A stretch of DNA of 64,000 bases, from contig OX457053.1 in the NCBI GenBank assembly GCA_949752735.1, forward strand, positions 27,729,497 through 27,793,496. Direction: 5' to 3'. Under the pieces are notes generated by a model, which was given only the letters and a program-made list of their open reading frames with translations, was not told where the DNA came from and did no database searches. Within the stretch, counting starts at the first letter, position 1; every line of letters begins with the position of its first letter. Of this stretch, positions 27,261 through 33,874 are shown piece by piece. The DNA comes from Lumbricus terrestris (lineage: Eukaryota; Annelida; Clitellata; Crassiclitellata; Lumbricidae). Position numbers and translations under genes: made by a program.

Positions 27261-29607
27261 ATTATTATTATTATTATTATTATTATTAATATTATTATTA
27301 TTATTATTATTTTCCGGAGACTCTAGAGAAACATCCTATCTCTTCCAGCGCTTGTCGATTACCGTCCAGCGCTTTAATGCCGTGGCCTTCCGCGGTTCTT
27401 TTGTCAAACCAGACTTTGTTGAATAATAATAATACTTACCTATAATAATAATAATAATTATAATTATAATTATTATTGTAGCAGGATTTTGTCGTTGCCT
27501 GTCAGTATTTAATCTCGGCATCTCTGGGCGGAAAGTCCCCCACCGGGGCCCACCCCCAGGAATGATATTCCACCCCCGAAAAATTCGTTAGGTGTATTTT
27601 ACATGTACATACGTACCATTTCGCCCCGCCCCCACACCGCCGGAAAATGACACGCTCGGCTGTTGTTTATGTGTAGGAAAAGGTCGTCAGATTTTAAAGT
27701 GTAGAATTTGCTATCGGAGTTGGTGAGTACCGTGAGTTTATTGGTTACTTAGGCGGAAAGACTAAAAAAATTGCCAGAAAAACTTTCCAGTGAAAGAGTA
27801 TTGTCCCACCCCCAGAAACCTCAATTCCCCGCCCACGCTCGCAAAGCAGGGTACAAGATTAGACACGATGTCTGTATACAGGATCAGAGTCTCTTCTGTA
27901 GTGCACCGGATCTGCCAACAAACGATTGCGGGTTCAATCCTGCAGATTGAACCCGCAATCCATTCTCATTCATTCACTCATTCATTCCAAAAATTTATAT
28001 AGCGCCCCCTTCAGGAGGCCTACTCAGAAGCGCTCCCAAACAGCCATGGCCACAGAGAAAGGTCTTTGACGTAATACAAGTGGTCTGAGTTCATGAGCAC
28101 TTTTGTGTTATGTATGTTCTGCACCCTTGGTCCTGGGCACGACGTTAAACTGCATCCATCCTCCGCCACAGGGAACCAACAACGTCCCTGCGCCGGTCCT
28201 AAGCCCGGACAAAGGCGGAAGGTTTGCCAGATGGGTGGCGATACGCTGGCAGTAAAAGACCAAGACGATTGAAATCCGCAAAAACCACGGCACGAGTGAC
28301 ATAGCGACCCAGATGCTTCAAGGTGTCATGATGTGGAGCTGACATGCACAGGCCGGTCAGGACAGACCAGGGCTTTTTTTAACGTGCAGCTGTACACAAA
28401 ATGTGCAGTTCTAAATGGATTTGTGCAGCTGTAGAAGCACTTCTGTCACAAGTTCTGTGCAGTTAAAACTAGTAAAAAAGCTCATTTGTCATCCGATTGG
28501 AAGTAATTTACCATGGAGAATGGGAAGGGAAAGAAGGGGTTGTGCAGTTCTAAAAATTCCTTTAAAACAGCTCTGGGAAAGTGATTCCACATTAAGGGAC
28601 CCACAATAGCAAAAGCCTGATGATGGGTAAATGAGGCTCGTGACCGAGGTACAGATAGATCAAGGGGGGTCAGCAGAACGAAGACGACGTGAAGCTCCAT
28701 CTGGTGGCATAAAATTTCTTTCATTGTTCTACGTGTGGTCTCTTACCAATCTGTTCATGTGATTGATTGTTCTGTTGTTCCAGAATGCACAGTGTCAGGA
28801 TCGGATGATGGAGCTGGAACACGAAGTGGAAAATCCCAACGCAAAGAACAGGGCGCGGTTCATCGAAGGAAAGGATCCAGAACCACTTGAACTCCTGAAA
28901 CTGATTGAAAAGGTGAGGACAGCGACAAATTATTTGCGAAGAAGAAAAAATTTCATATACAAAAAAATCAGTTGATCAAATTACAATACTGAAACTGGTC
29001 GAAAAGATGCGGAGAGGGAGAAATTATTTGTGGAGAAAAAATTTCTTTTAAGGAAAAAATCACTATTATATTCGTTTTATATTCATTTTATTGAGTTCTT
29101 GCTGACCTACGGCAGCCAGTTACAAATAGAAAATAGTACAGAAAATCATAATAATTGAATCAAATGGGTGGAAGTCAGAAAGAGTGGGCAATGGTTGAGT
29201 ATCTGTAAAGTTTATTAAATTGCAATAAATCCTGTTAATTGCTGCTTTTTGGGATGGGATGAGATGAGAGTACATCTGACCAGAGTTGCTATCAGTGTTA
29301 TTTACGTTTCAACTTACTTTGCAGTTTAAGGCGATGAACATACCCACTACACCACCGTGCCCCACATGCATGTTCGTTGCCTTGGAGCCAGAGGGTTGCA
29401 GGTTCGAATCCACCTCAATTCGCCTCGTAGGGACCTTGGACAAGTCCTTCACTTGCAATTGCTCAATTGCTCAGCGCTTCGGCGTGAAACTCCGATTCAG
29501 TGTCTGCGCTGTAGTCAGGAGTGCTTCTGAGTAGAAATGTATATTGAAGGTGCGCTATAGCAAGTGCACATACATACAAACATACATACGTACATACATA
29601 CATACAT

Positions 29608-29644
<37 letters not shown>

Positions 29645-31356
29645 TACATACATACATACATACATACATACATTACCCTAAACCCCTCCCCAGACCCAGA
29701 ATGTACTGAATACCATTCCATTGTTGTCATGCCATCCTATTCATTGTCTTTTTCCGGCTGCCGCAGCTGGAAGAGCGTCTCGCCACGAAGGAGGAACGCT
29801 CCCTCGAGCTCCAGTTCGTCTCCGAACAAATCTGTCGCCTGAACGTTCGCGCGGAGAACGAAGTGAGATCGGGAAAGACGCACACGCAGAATGTTGCGGA
29901 GAAGGTGAGAATAGACGACATGCAACCATTGAGGGAGCACTTCTGAAAGGCTCTTGCTTCGAGTAGTGGTCAGATACAATACAATCAGGGCTTAAAGTTG
30001 TGGCTGGACGGCGTCCATGCACTCATTTTCAAATCTGAACGCCGTCCTGCCACTTATTTCACCAGCACATCCACTTTAAGCCCTGAATACAATACAATAC
30101 AATGCGATTTTACCAACTCCTTCTGCCGAGTGAAAGGTTGAGTAAAAGAAGTCGTACACTGTCGGGAGTGCCTCTGAGTAGGTACCTTGAAGGGGCGCTA
30201 TATAAATTACGATTGATTGATTGAATGATTGATTGACTGACTGACTGACTGATTGATTGATTGATTGAATGATTGAATGAATGATTGATTGACTGATTGA
30301 TTGATTGCTTGATTGAGGAGCGCCTCTGAGTAGCTACCTTGAAGGGGCGCTATACAAATTACGATTGATTGACTGATTTATTGACTGACTGACTGATTGA
30401 TTGATTCATTGATTGATTCATTGATTGACTGATTGATTTATTGATTGATTGATCGATGGATTGATTGATTGACTGTCAATGATGTTGCAACAGGTGAACC
30501 AGGTGAACGCGAAACTGAAGCACATCACACAGAAGCAGATGGCTTGCGTTGCCGAGCTCGCGATGCTCCAGGCGGAATCCTTCCAGCTTCATCAGCAGGT
30601 TCGAATGAAGGAGACGGTGCTGGAGCAGTGCCACATCCGACTGGAGAAGGGAGAGGCACCGACGGTGGAAATGGAGGTGGAGTGGCTGCAGATGGTGCAC
30701 AGCGAGCGGAGAAGATACGCGGATCGAGAATCAACGCAAGTCGTAAGTAGCGGTGAATCTTTCTTTGTCGCAAGTGATGTTGTGTTGGTTTGCAATGATA
30801 AGGAAATAGCAATCAATCAATCAATCAAACAATCGATTAATCAATACTCAATCAATAATCAATCGATAAAATAATCAGTCAAACAATCAATCAAAGCCTT
30901 TAACAGCAAGAGTTCCCAGTGAGATTGACCCTGATAGAAATGCAGCTGATTTGAGACGAGAGAAAGATGAGGAAAGACTACCAGAGAGAAAGGCGGAGTG
31001 AACTGATTTGGGGAAAGTCCATTCCATAGGGAGGGATCTATTCCGGCAAATGATTGTCACTATCAAGCAAATAGGACTAAGTTAAAACTAAGAAAGAACT
31101 TACGCACTTACGTTCACAGTTGTACATAAGCTGGTATACTACTTTTTTCCAGATGATTGAGCAAGACGCCATCTTCAGCCTCCCTGATGGATCGGCAACC
31201 ACGGCTGAGCCACGTCCAAACGCCTACATACCGGAGGAGGAGCACGAGCTTCCGATTCCTCGACCGTACGGTAAACACGCCCCGTTCCGACCAACGGAAC
31301 GCGGGTCCACGATGCGACACATCCGTAAACCGATGTCGAAGCCAATCGAGATCTAG
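7563..31356 (+). CDS. CCDC146: CCDC146 homolog, complete, 19 coding exons
   Basis: Long coiled-coil protein of centrioles and flagella; mammalian CCDC146 is needed for the sperm flagellum. All 19 exons join with compatible phases to 3009 nt, 1002 residues; the human protein is about 955. Order: an acidic, unconserved N-terminus (1-80), a conserved segment [18 protein letters not shown] (exon 2), [20 protein letters not shown] (exon 3), continuous coiled coil (about 130-930) with [16 protein letters not shown] (exon 12), [10 protein letters not shown] (exon 14) and [10 protein letters not shown] (exon 16). The conserved tail has [14 protein letters not shown] and MRHIRKP, ending in KPIEI. The ATG at 7563 has a good context (A at -3, G at +4). 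Exons are GC-rich against AT-rich introns. Head to head with CCDC77, tail to tail with TUSC2. No broken exon was seen, so the gene looks functional. Confidence 0.95.
7878..8144. repeat. (TTCG/TTCA/TCCA)n tetranucleotide array
   Basis: Begins about 18 nt after the exon 1 donor, first as TTCG then as ATTC/ATCC repeats. It abuts the LINE tail at 8146. The open frames through it are products of the 4-bp repeat, not genes. Confidence 0.95.
8146..8335 (-). mobile_element. LINE 3'-end fragment, minus
   Basis: Reads inversely as the tail GAGCACCTCTGAGCAG ... GAGGCGCTATATAAAT, preceded by a decayed ORF2 C-terminus. The adjoining CATT/ATCC array continues its simple-repeat tail. Confidence 0.75.
8499..8635. 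mobile_element. hAT-type MITE, CATGGGCGGAGT ends
   Basis: 137 bp. Left CATGGGCGGAGT and right ACTCCGCCCATG are perfect inverses. Exact 8-bp duplication GCTGATTT at 8491-8498 and 8636-8643. Lies in CCDC146 intron 1. Confidence 0.93.
8760..8842 (+). CDS. CCDC146: CCDC146 coding exon 2
   Basis: 83 nt, residues 100-126 plus two bases of 127. Acceptor TGCTCTCAG, donor GTAAAG. Encodes [11 protein letters not shown] then [11 protein letters not shown], a hallmark CCDC146 segment. Too short to appear as a long reading frame. Confidence 0.9.
8985..9175 (+). mobile_element. LINE ORF2 terminal relic
   Basis: One plus frame reads [17 protein letters not shown] ... [11 protein letters not shown] with stops, the typical end of an L1/Jockey-like reverse-transcriptase ORF (GRPR, W..D, DR..W pattern). 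Broken, no long frame. Confidence 0.6.
9299..10694. repeat. 1.4-kb tetranucleotide satellite with higher-order structure
   Basis: Arrays of GAAT and GAGT tetramers punctuated about 17 times by GACAGAATGAGTGAATG at 56-84 bp spacing. The higher-order unit is GACAG, then GAAT tetramers, then GAGT tetramers, then GAAT tetramers. It sits in CCDC146 intron 2. The long His-Ser-Phe-Ile and His-Ser-Leu-Thr frames on the minus strand are artefacts. Confidence 0.97.
10871..11080 (+). CDS. CCDC146: CCDC146 coding exon 3
   Basis: 210 nt, residues 127-196 with split codons at both edges. Acceptor CTTCTGTTAG, donor GTAAAC. Encodes [20 protein letters not shown], near-identical in spacing to vertebrate CCDC146. 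Confidence 0.94.
11104..11200. repeat. (TTGTATTG/TCTTG)n pentamer array
   Basis: Repeats of TTGTC and TTGTA pentamers just after the exon 3 donor. Confidence 0.9.
11254..12556. mobile_element. Non-autonomous hAT-type element, 1.3 kb
   Basis: Ends CAGCGTTTCCCAAACT and ACTTTGGGAAACGCTG are inverted repeats. Exact 8-bp duplication AGGTAGCC at 11246-11253 and 12557-12564. No transposase frame is seen. It carries a nested second element (12089-12287) and a short internal inverted repeat (about 12306-12345 against 12425-12470). Confidence 0.93.
12089..12287. mobile_element. Nested hAT-type MITE, CAG...AACGTGCAG family, copy 1
   Basis: Inverted copy of the element at 20436-20611 and 28368-28575, nested in the 11254-12556 element. 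Flanks CATGGTGA and CATAGTAA match at 6 of 8 positions, a decayed target duplication. Confidence 0.75.
12700..12940 (-). mobile_element. LINE ORF2 C-terminal fragment
   Basis: The minus strand reads [20 protein letters not shown] and SLKSCLF, resembling the decayed tails of the other LINE fragments. No clear simple-repeat tail. Confidence 0.5.
13232..13289 (+). CDS. CCDC146: CCDC146 coding exon 4
   Basis: 58 nt, residues 197-216. Acceptor ATGTTCTGCAG, donor GTGAGT. It bridges exon 3 (phase 2) to exon 5 (phase 0) and encodes [18 protein letters not shown]. Chosen because it restores frame and aligns with the family. Confidence 0.88.
13400..13595. repeat. Minisatellite, GATATGAAGATATGCT type
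   Basis: About 195 bp of degenerate repeats of GATATGAAGATATGCTGATAT in CCDC146 intron 4. Confidence 0.92.
13893..14050. mobile_element. hAT-type MITE, CAGGGCTTAAAG family, copy 1
   Basis: 158 bp, ends CAGGGCTTAAAAT and CACTTTAAGCACTG. Flanks ATTGTAAC and ATTGCAAT match at 6 of 8. Interior has the family signature TGGACGGCGTCCA and CCTGCCACTTATTT. Confidence 0.8.
14148..14324 (+). CDS. CCDC146: CCDC146 coding exon 5
   Basis: 177 nt, 59 codons (residues 217-275), phase 0 at both ends. Coiled coil with [20 protein letters not shown]. Acceptor AAACGACAG, donor GTACTT. Confidence 0.93.
14462..15355. repeat. 24-bp minisatellite, about 37 copies
   Basis: Unit near CATAGTGCATTCCCACTGCT plus CACC, 24 bp. 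Because the period is a multiple of 3, several frames on both strands stay open (plus frame His-Ser-Ala-Phe-Pro-Leu-Leu-Thr). It lies wholly in CCDC146 intron 5, 138 bp past the donor, and is not read as a gene. Confidence 0.97.
15684..16037. mobile_element. hAT-type MITE, CAGGGGCGGATCCAG ends
   Basis: 354 bp. Ends CAGGGGCGGATCCAG and CTGTATCCACCCTTG are imperfect inverses. Exact 8-bp duplication GCCATGGC at 15676-15683 and 16038-16045. The interior has GACTAAAAAAAAGTCATCAG-like pairs. A partial relative lies at 18625-18830. Confidence 0.92.
16262..16483 (-). mobile_element. tRNA-derived SINE, copy 2 (best copy)
   Basis: Minus strand, 5' to 3': head GGGGCGCGGTGGTGTAGTGG (A-box TGGTGTAGTGG), B-box GGTTCGAATCC, body with TTGGGCAAGTCCTTCACT and GCTCAGCGCTTCGGCGTGAA, then tail AGGAGCGCCTCTGAGTAG ... 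GAAGGGGCGCTATAACAAG. The tail matches the LINE 3' ends in this window. Confidence 0.92.
16562..16635 (+). CDS. CCDC146: CCDC146 coding exon 6
   Basis: 74 nt, residues 276-299 plus two bases of 300. Acceptor GTTTTTTAG, donor GTAAGT. Encodes [18 protein letters not shown], aligning with the family's TVPVQIGKEIEKI region. Confidence 0.88.
16968..17175 (-). mobile_element. tRNA-derived SINE, copy 3
   Basis: Same family and orientation as 16262-16483, with an intact B-box (inverse GGATTCGAACC). The tRNA head is truncated at the right, ending about 50 bp before exon 7. Confidence 0.88.
17226..17453 (+). CDS. CCDC146: CCDC146 coding exon 7
   Basis: 228 nt, residues 300-375 with split codons at both ends. 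Acceptor TTGATCAG, donor GTAAGA. Heptad-rich coiled coil. Confidence 0.92.
17625..17905 (-). mobile_element. Two LINE 3'-end fragments, minus
   Basis: Tails at about 17628 and 17780 read inversely as GGAGCGC...TCTGAGTAG and GGTGCTATATAAATT, each followed by a short decayed coding remnant. Confidence 0.7.
18287..18473 (+). CDS. CCDC146: CCDC146 coding exon 8
   Basis: 187 nt, residues 376-438. Acceptor TTCTTGCTTAG, donor GTTCGT. Encodes [17 protein letters not shown] then [19 protein letters not shown], matching the vertebrate LDLNLRN ... REKERDFRNLRK block. Confidence 0.94.
18625..18830. mobile_element. Partial MITE related to 15684-16037
   Basis: Two tandem copies of GGGAAAACTGGTATATTTTC each followed by an ACTAAAAAAAGGTCATCAG-like motif, ending CTGTATCCGCCTCTG. 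Only one end is recognisable. Confidence 0.65.
19040..19135 (+). CDS. CCDC146: CCDC146 coding exon 9
   Basis: 96 nt, 32 codons (residues 439-470). Acceptor TATCAACAG, donor GTAGGC. Encodes [20 protein letters not shown], matching the family's PKDDSTLSERRRELHKEV. Confidence 0.93.
19470..19620 (-). mobile_element. LINE 3'-end fragment with (CAAT)n tail
   Basis: ATCAATCAATCAATTGGAAT leads into TTTATATAGCTCCTCTCC and CTACTCAGAGG, the inverse LINE tail with its GATT simple repeat. Confidence 0.75.
19843..20050 (-). mobile_element. tRNA-derived SINE, copy 4
   Basis: Full-length copy, same orientation as copies 1-3. The B-box region reads inversely as GGATTCGAACC. It ends 77 bp before exon 10. Confidence 0.9.
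20128..20253 (+). CDS. CCDC146: CCDC146 coding exon 10
   Basis: 126 nt, 42 codons (residues 471-512). Acceptor TTTTCTTCCAG, donor GTAGGT. Encodes [20 protein letters not shown]. Confidence 0.93.
20436..20611. mobile_element. hAT-type MITE, AACGTGCAG family, copy 2
   Basis: 176 bp. An exact 9-bp direct repeat ACAAATGTG flanks it (20427-20435 and 20612-20620). Interior GTGCAGTTGTACACAAAATG, as in the copies at 12089 and 28368. Confidence 0.85.
21130..21195 (+). mobile_element. LINE 3' tail fragment
   Basis: GGGAGCGCCTCTGAGTAG, then GAAGGAGCGCTATATAAATG and GAATGAATGAATG. This is a clean sense copy of the tail only. Confidence 0.85.
21436..21569 (+). CDS. CCDC146: CCDC146 coding exon 11
   Basis: 134 nt, residues 513-556 plus two bases of 557. 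Acceptor CTCTGCGTAG, donor GTAAAT. The next AG, 2 nt downstream, would give an immediate stop, which fixes this acceptor. Confidence 0.91.
21655..21870. repeat. (CA)-rich minisatellite
   Basis: Degenerate repeats of CATGCACACACATACA and ACACTCATGCACACGTACG, about 215 bp. Confidence 0.92.
22040..22336. mobile_element. hAT-type MITE, CATGGGCGCCCGCA ends, copy 1
   Basis: 297 bp. Ends CATGGGCGCCCGCA and TGCGGGCGCCCATG are perfect inverses. Exact 8-bp duplication AAGACATT at 22032-22039 and 22337-22344. Ends 93 bp before exon 12. Confidence 0.94.
22430..22594 (+). CDS. CCDC146: CCDC146 coding exon 12
   Basis: 165 nt, residues 557-611 with split edges. Acceptor TCTCTCTGTCAG, donor GTAATA. Encodes [20 protein letters not shown], one of the most conserved stretches of the family. 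Confidence 0.95.
22607..22823. mobile_element. hAT-like MITE, CAGTGGCGTAGCC ends
   Basis: 217 bp. Ends CAGTGGCGTAGCC and GGCTACGCCGCTG are inverse at 12 of 13 positions. Flanks do not give a clear duplication. It starts only 12 nt past the exon 12 donor. Confidence 0.75.
23010..23065 (+). mobile_element. LINE 3' tail fragment
   Basis: GAGGACTACTGAGTAG ... GGGGTGCTATATAGGTTC, leading straight into the GAATG tetramer array, as expected for the LINE simple-repeat tail. Confidence 0.7.
23065..23500. repeat. (GAAT/GGAT)n array with embedded splice-site duplicate
   Basis: Tetranucleotide array interrupted at about 23358-23435 by a unique segment that duplicates the exon 13 acceptor region. Confidence 0.93.
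23573..23797 (+). CDS. CCDC146: CCDC146 coding exon 13
   Basis: 225 nt, residues 612-686 with split edges. Acceptor ATCACGAAG, donor GTTTGT. Encodes [17 protein letters not shown], then [13 protein letters not shown] decoy copy of its acceptor lies 149 bp upstream. Confidence 0.93.
23932..24177. mobile_element. MITE, CAGGGCTTAAAG family, copy 2, with internal repeats
   Basis: 246 bp. Four tandem internal copies of AGTGCCTGGACGCCCCTTAC (32-bp period), then the family signature and CACTTTAAGCCCAG. Flanks CCCCCACA and TCTCCACA match at 6 of 8. Confidence 0.8.
24178..24345 (+). mobile_element. LINE 3'-end fragment, plus
   Basis: Follows the MITE directly: CTCCACATGGAATGGCCCTTC (the TWNGLP codons), then GGGAGTGCCTCTGAATAG and GAGGCGCTCTATA. 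The MITE seems to have inserted into this LINE copy. Confidence 0.75.
24341..25223 (-). mobile_element. 5'-truncated CR1/Jockey-like LINE, second family
   Basis: The minus strand encodes about 140 residues of an ORF2 C-terminal domain ([20 protein letters not shown], later [16 protein letters not shown]) at 24801-25223. A 3'UTR follows and ends in a (TTGAAG)n tail near 24346. Truncated at about 25225. Different from the GCGCTATATAAAT LINE family. Confidence 0.85.
25460..25524 (+). CDS. CCDC146: CCDC146 coding exon 14
   Basis: 65 nt, residues 687-708 plus one base of 709. Acceptor TTTTTAACAG, donor GTCAGC. Encodes [20 protein letters not shown], almost identical to the vertebrate block. Confidence 0.94.
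25580..25834. mobile_element. Palindromic foldback MITE
   Basis: 255 bp that is nearly all inverted repeat. The left arm has ATGCAGATAAAATGA and TTAAGCTCGGGTGAATTAAA; the right arm is their inverse. AT-rich centre with ATTATTTTTTAGTAATAAAT. Lies 55 bp past the exon 14 donor. Confidence 0.9.
26310..26750. repeat. (ATT)n arrays before exon 15
   Basis: Trinucleotide runs at 26310-26450 and 26575-26750, the second ending about 15 nt before exon 15 and so replacing the usual polypyrimidine tract upstream. Confidence 0.95.
26765..26928 (+). CDS. CCDC146: CCDC146 coding exon 15
   Basis: 164 nt, residues 709-763. Acceptor CACTTGCTTTAG, donor GTCAGT. Encodes [20 protein letters not shown] and ends VTLQIQ, as in vertebrates (AVLQIQ). 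Confidence 0.93.
26950..27480. repeat. (AAT/ATT)n arrays after exon 15
   Basis: Three runs (26950-27140, 27205-27320, 27420-27480) of AAT and ATT in both orientations, able to pair with those upstream of exon 15. Confidence 0.93.
28000..28100 (-). mobile_element. LINE 3' tail, minus
   Basis: ATTTATATAGCGCCCCCTTC, then CTACTCAGAAGCGCTCCC. Further ORF2-derived minus-strand sequence ([31 protein letters not shown]) resumes at 28577-28724, split by later insertions. Confidence 0.7.
28368..28575. mobile_element. hAT-type MITE, AACGTGCAG family, copy 3
   Basis: 208 bp, ends CAGGGCTTTTTTTAACG and CCTTTAAAACAGCTCTG. Flanks GGACAGAC and GGAAAGTG match at only 5 of 8. It is inserted in a LINE fragment. 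Confidence 0.8.
28784..28912 (+). CDS. CCDC146: CCDC146 coding exon 16
   Basis: 129 nt, 43 codons (residues 764-806). Acceptor TGTTGTTCCAG, donor GTGAGG. Encodes [20 protein letters not shown]; the vertebrate form is NRARFLPGKD. Confidence 0.95.
29336..29573 (+). mobile_element. tRNA-derived SINE, copy 5, with inverted head
   Basis: The body (29371-29573) is in plus orientation with B-box GGTTCGAATCC and the GGTGCGCTATAGCAAGTGC tail. The first 29 bp (29336-29364) are the tRNA head in the opposite orientation. A (CATA)n tail follows. Confidence 0.88.
29575..29672. repeat. (CATA)n SINE tail microsatellite
   Basis: About 100 bp of CATA with an internal CA run, continuous with the SINE 3' end. 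Confidence 0.95.
29767..29904 (+). CDS. CCDC146: CCDC146 coding exon 17
   Basis: 138 nt, 46 codons (residues 807-852). Acceptor GGCTGCCGCAG, donor GTGAGA. GC-rich coiled coil. Confidence 0.91.
29986..30085. mobile_element. MITE, CAGGGCTTAAAG family, copy 3 (shortest)
   Basis: 100 bp, ends CAGGGCTTAAAGTTG and CCACTTTAAGCCCTG. Flanked by AATACAAT at 29978-29985 and 30086-30093, though the flank is itself an ATACA repeat. Confidence 0.85.
30140..30480 (+). mobile_element. Two LINE 3' tails with (GATT/GACT)n
   Basis: GCCTCTGAGTAGGTACCTTG and GGGGCGCTATATAAATTACG at 30165-30212, repeated at 30317-30362, each running into GATT/GACT tetramers. The array ends at the exon 18 acceptor. Confidence 0.88.
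30494..30742 (+). CDS. CCDC146: CCDC146 coding exon 18
   Basis: 249 nt, 83 codons (residues 853-935). Acceptor GTTGCAACAG, donor GTAAGT. Encodes [16 protein letters not shown], then [21 protein letters not shown] second in-frame CAG 9 nt later could act as an alternative acceptor. Confidence 0.92.
30805..31060 (-). mobile_element. LINE 3'-end fragment with (CAAT)n tail
   Basis: CAAT tetramers at 30805-30895, then a decayed inverse LINE sequence (CCATTCCATAGG corresponds to the W-N-G-L region). Confidence 0.6.
31153..31356 (+). CDS. CCDC146: CCDC146 last coding exon 19
   Basis: 204 nt including the TAG stop, residues 936-1002. Acceptor ACTTTTTTCCAG. Encodes [20 protein letters not shown], then [10 protein letters not shown] and [14 protein letters not shown], the diagnostic C-terminus of CCDC146. 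Confidence 0.96.
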   Translation: MIEQDAIFSLPDGSATTAEPRPNAYIPEEEHELPIPRPYGKHAPFRPTERGSTMRHIRKPMSKPIEI

Positions 31357-31482
31357 GCACGACACGCCCCGCTCTCCCCCGTCATGCCAGATCTATGCGT
31401 TTTTATTAATTGCGTTTTTCGTATCTGCCAATCATTATCGTATCATGATGTGCTGCAGTTGTAGCGATTGTCCTGTGTGGTT

Positions 31483-31953
31483 CAGTGCCGGATTTTCTAT
31501 TAACGCTTTGCCAGTCGAAGTGTTGTACCAGGTAAATGGTATATGGGAAATCCTATAGGCTCGGTCGGTAAAGGGGTAAGCTAAAAAAAAGCTACAGCTT
31601 AGGGTCTCACAATTTCACGTGCACAAATTTCTTGTATATATATAATTATATATGTATAGTATATTTTAGTGAATGCTAAAATGATTTTAAAATTACATTT
31701 AGGCACTTTAGGGTATGCTACGTTAGAATCTACGATAGAGATTAAGCCAAGAAAATGATTAATTTCTAATGCGCATATGCATTCATATGAAAATAATTTG
31801 AATTTCTTACTTTAAATGCCTTGCTATTAGTTAATTAAAAGGCGTATATATATATTTTCAAGGTCTGTAAGACGTTCTGGTGTAATTTGTTTTAACAAGG
31901 GGTCTCCAAGTTTCATACGGCTTAGGGCCTCACCAAGTCTAAATCCGGCACTG
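31483..31953. mobile_element. hAT-like MITE, CAGTGCCGGATT ends
   Basis: 471 bp. Ends CAGTGCCGGATTTTC and AAATCCGGCACTG are inverses. Flanks show no clear duplication. Lies 127 bp past the CCDC146 stop, probably in the 3'UTR. A relative with ends near GGCTGGATTTAGAC is at 33417-33606. Confidence 0.75.
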
Positions 31954-32026
31954 CATCAGTTTTAAGTAGACTGCAGGGCAAGTTTGAAATAAGGCGAGAT
32001 AATATGTTGATACTTGCTTCATTTTT

Positions 32027-32880
32027 TATAGCCCAATTTTTTCTTGCTGTTGAGCCTTTGTCAGAAATGGCGTTGGGGGTTTCAGAGCGTGATAGTTACT
32101 TCTTTTTTATAGCCCAAATTCTTGCTGTTGTGTCAGAAATGACGTTGGGGGTTTCAGAACATGATAGTTACTTCTTTTTATAGCCCAAATTCTTGCTGTT
32201 GAGCCTTTGTCAGAAATGACGTCGGGGGTTTCAATGCGTGAAGTTATTTTTAAGGAGAATTTCAATTTCATGTGCATTCTTTCACGATGCGTTTTGATTT
32301 ACCTTATTCGTACAGTATTCTGTTATTTTTGTACGGGGCTGATGCTTTTGCAGCCTTTTTATCACTTAGGCTCGGAGTGTCAATTATTTCCATCTGTGCT
32401 TATCAAGTGAGACAATCAGGCATGTGTTTGATTATAGTGTCAGTGAACTTTATGCAGTTCGTGGTTTGCTATCAGACATTCAATGTGTTACTGAAATGTT
32501 CACATTAGACTCTTGTCCTTGGTTTTAGTTGGTCCTTAGACAGTGACCTTGTTTTAGCATGGTCCTCTGCTTTGCTTTATACATGTTTTAACGTGATCCT
32601 TGCTCTATACATGTTTTAACGTGGTCCTTTGCTTTATACCTGGTTTGCTATCGGACATTGTGTTACTGAAATGTTCACATTAGACTCTTGTCCTTGCTTT
32701 CATTTGGTCCTTAGACAGTGGACATTGTTTTAGCATGGTCCTCTGCTTTGCTTTATACATGTTTTAACATGGCTCTTTGCTTTAATTTACGTGTTGTAAC
32801 ATGGTCCTTGTTTTACACATGTTTGAGAATGGTTTTCTGCTCTATACATGTTGATGTTTTAACAGGTCCTTTGCGTTACT
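32027..32880. repeat. Two local tandem repeats
   Basis: Three copies of an about 70-80-bp unit with ATAGCCCAAATTCTTGCTGTT at 32027-32235, then irregular repeats of TGGTCCTTTGCTTTATACATG at 32515-32880. Confidence 0.85.
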
Positions 32881-33416
32881 CCTAATTCCGTCCAAATCCT
32901 TTCTATTCAGATTGATATTAATCTTAGTTCGATTATTTCTATTAGGATTTTTTAATCATGCAGAAACATCAGCCTACATCAAGCGAAAGCCTATTCTTCA
33001 CAACCAGTGGCTTACTTTTTTGACCATACCCACGTAATACCTAAGCAGCTTCTGCTTATAATATTCCATACAGCTTAAACTGAAAACCTGTACAGTCGTG
33101 AATACATAATTGCATAAGTCTGTTTAAAGGAATTTGTAAATAATATGTAGTTTGTAAATTGTGTGTTCAGGTCTGAACCTGCGATCCCAGTTTAATAACA
33201 GAACTCACGTTAAAAGCTTTTCCAACAGTTTTCAGCTACAAATTTGTTACCGCTTTTGTTCAACTATGCACATACATGCATGTTTATGTAGCTTTGTATT
33301 TTAAGCTGATTATGTCATACTTAACAATTATCAATGACAGTATTTCTAATCAAGTAATTGTTTGCTAATATCTATTTGTACAGAAAAATGAAGTATTTTC
33401 TTGAATGCACTTTAAG

Positions 33417-33606
33417 CACGGCTGGATTTAGACCACAAGTTCAGCTCATAACAACTACATGGGTATGAATGTTTTGGGAGACTTAGGGACGTGGACCCTG
33501 CAAAAAGTCATTATAGTTTGTGGTAAATCAGGCAGCTGCACTTAGCAGGGTTTCAGATTATCGGCCCCGAATTTACTTTGAGCCCCAAAGTCTAAATCCA
33601 GCCCTG
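33417..33606. mobile_element. MITE, GGCTGGATTTAGAC ends
   Basis: 190 bp. Left CACGGCTGGATTTAGAC and right GTCTAAATCCAGCCCTG are inverse at 16 of 17. No convincing target duplication. Confidence 0.75.
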
Positions 33607-33852
33607 ATTGTAACATAGATGCCTGCTTAGATGTCGTTCGAACTTATTTTGTGTAAACAAGTTATAATATTTAACTAATAATTTCAGCAAATATGAGACT
33701 GATAATCTGTTCAACTTGATTTTTGTGCATGTACTTTCTCTTAACAGCAAGACATGATGATGCGTGTTATCTTTGCGTGTCTGTCATGTTAACGGAGACT
33801 CCTACGGTTCAAATAACACAGGTCCACCTTTAAACGTGGTGTCAGTTAGCTA

Positions 33853-33858
33853 AATAAA
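33853..33858 (+). terminator. Candidate polyadenylation signal of CCDC146
   Basis: AATAAA in GCTAAATAAAGTTTACG, about 2.5 kb past the stop. The actual cleavage site cannot be read from sequence, so this is only a candidate. Confidence 0.3.
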
Positions 33859-33874
33859 GTTTACGCAACTCAAC

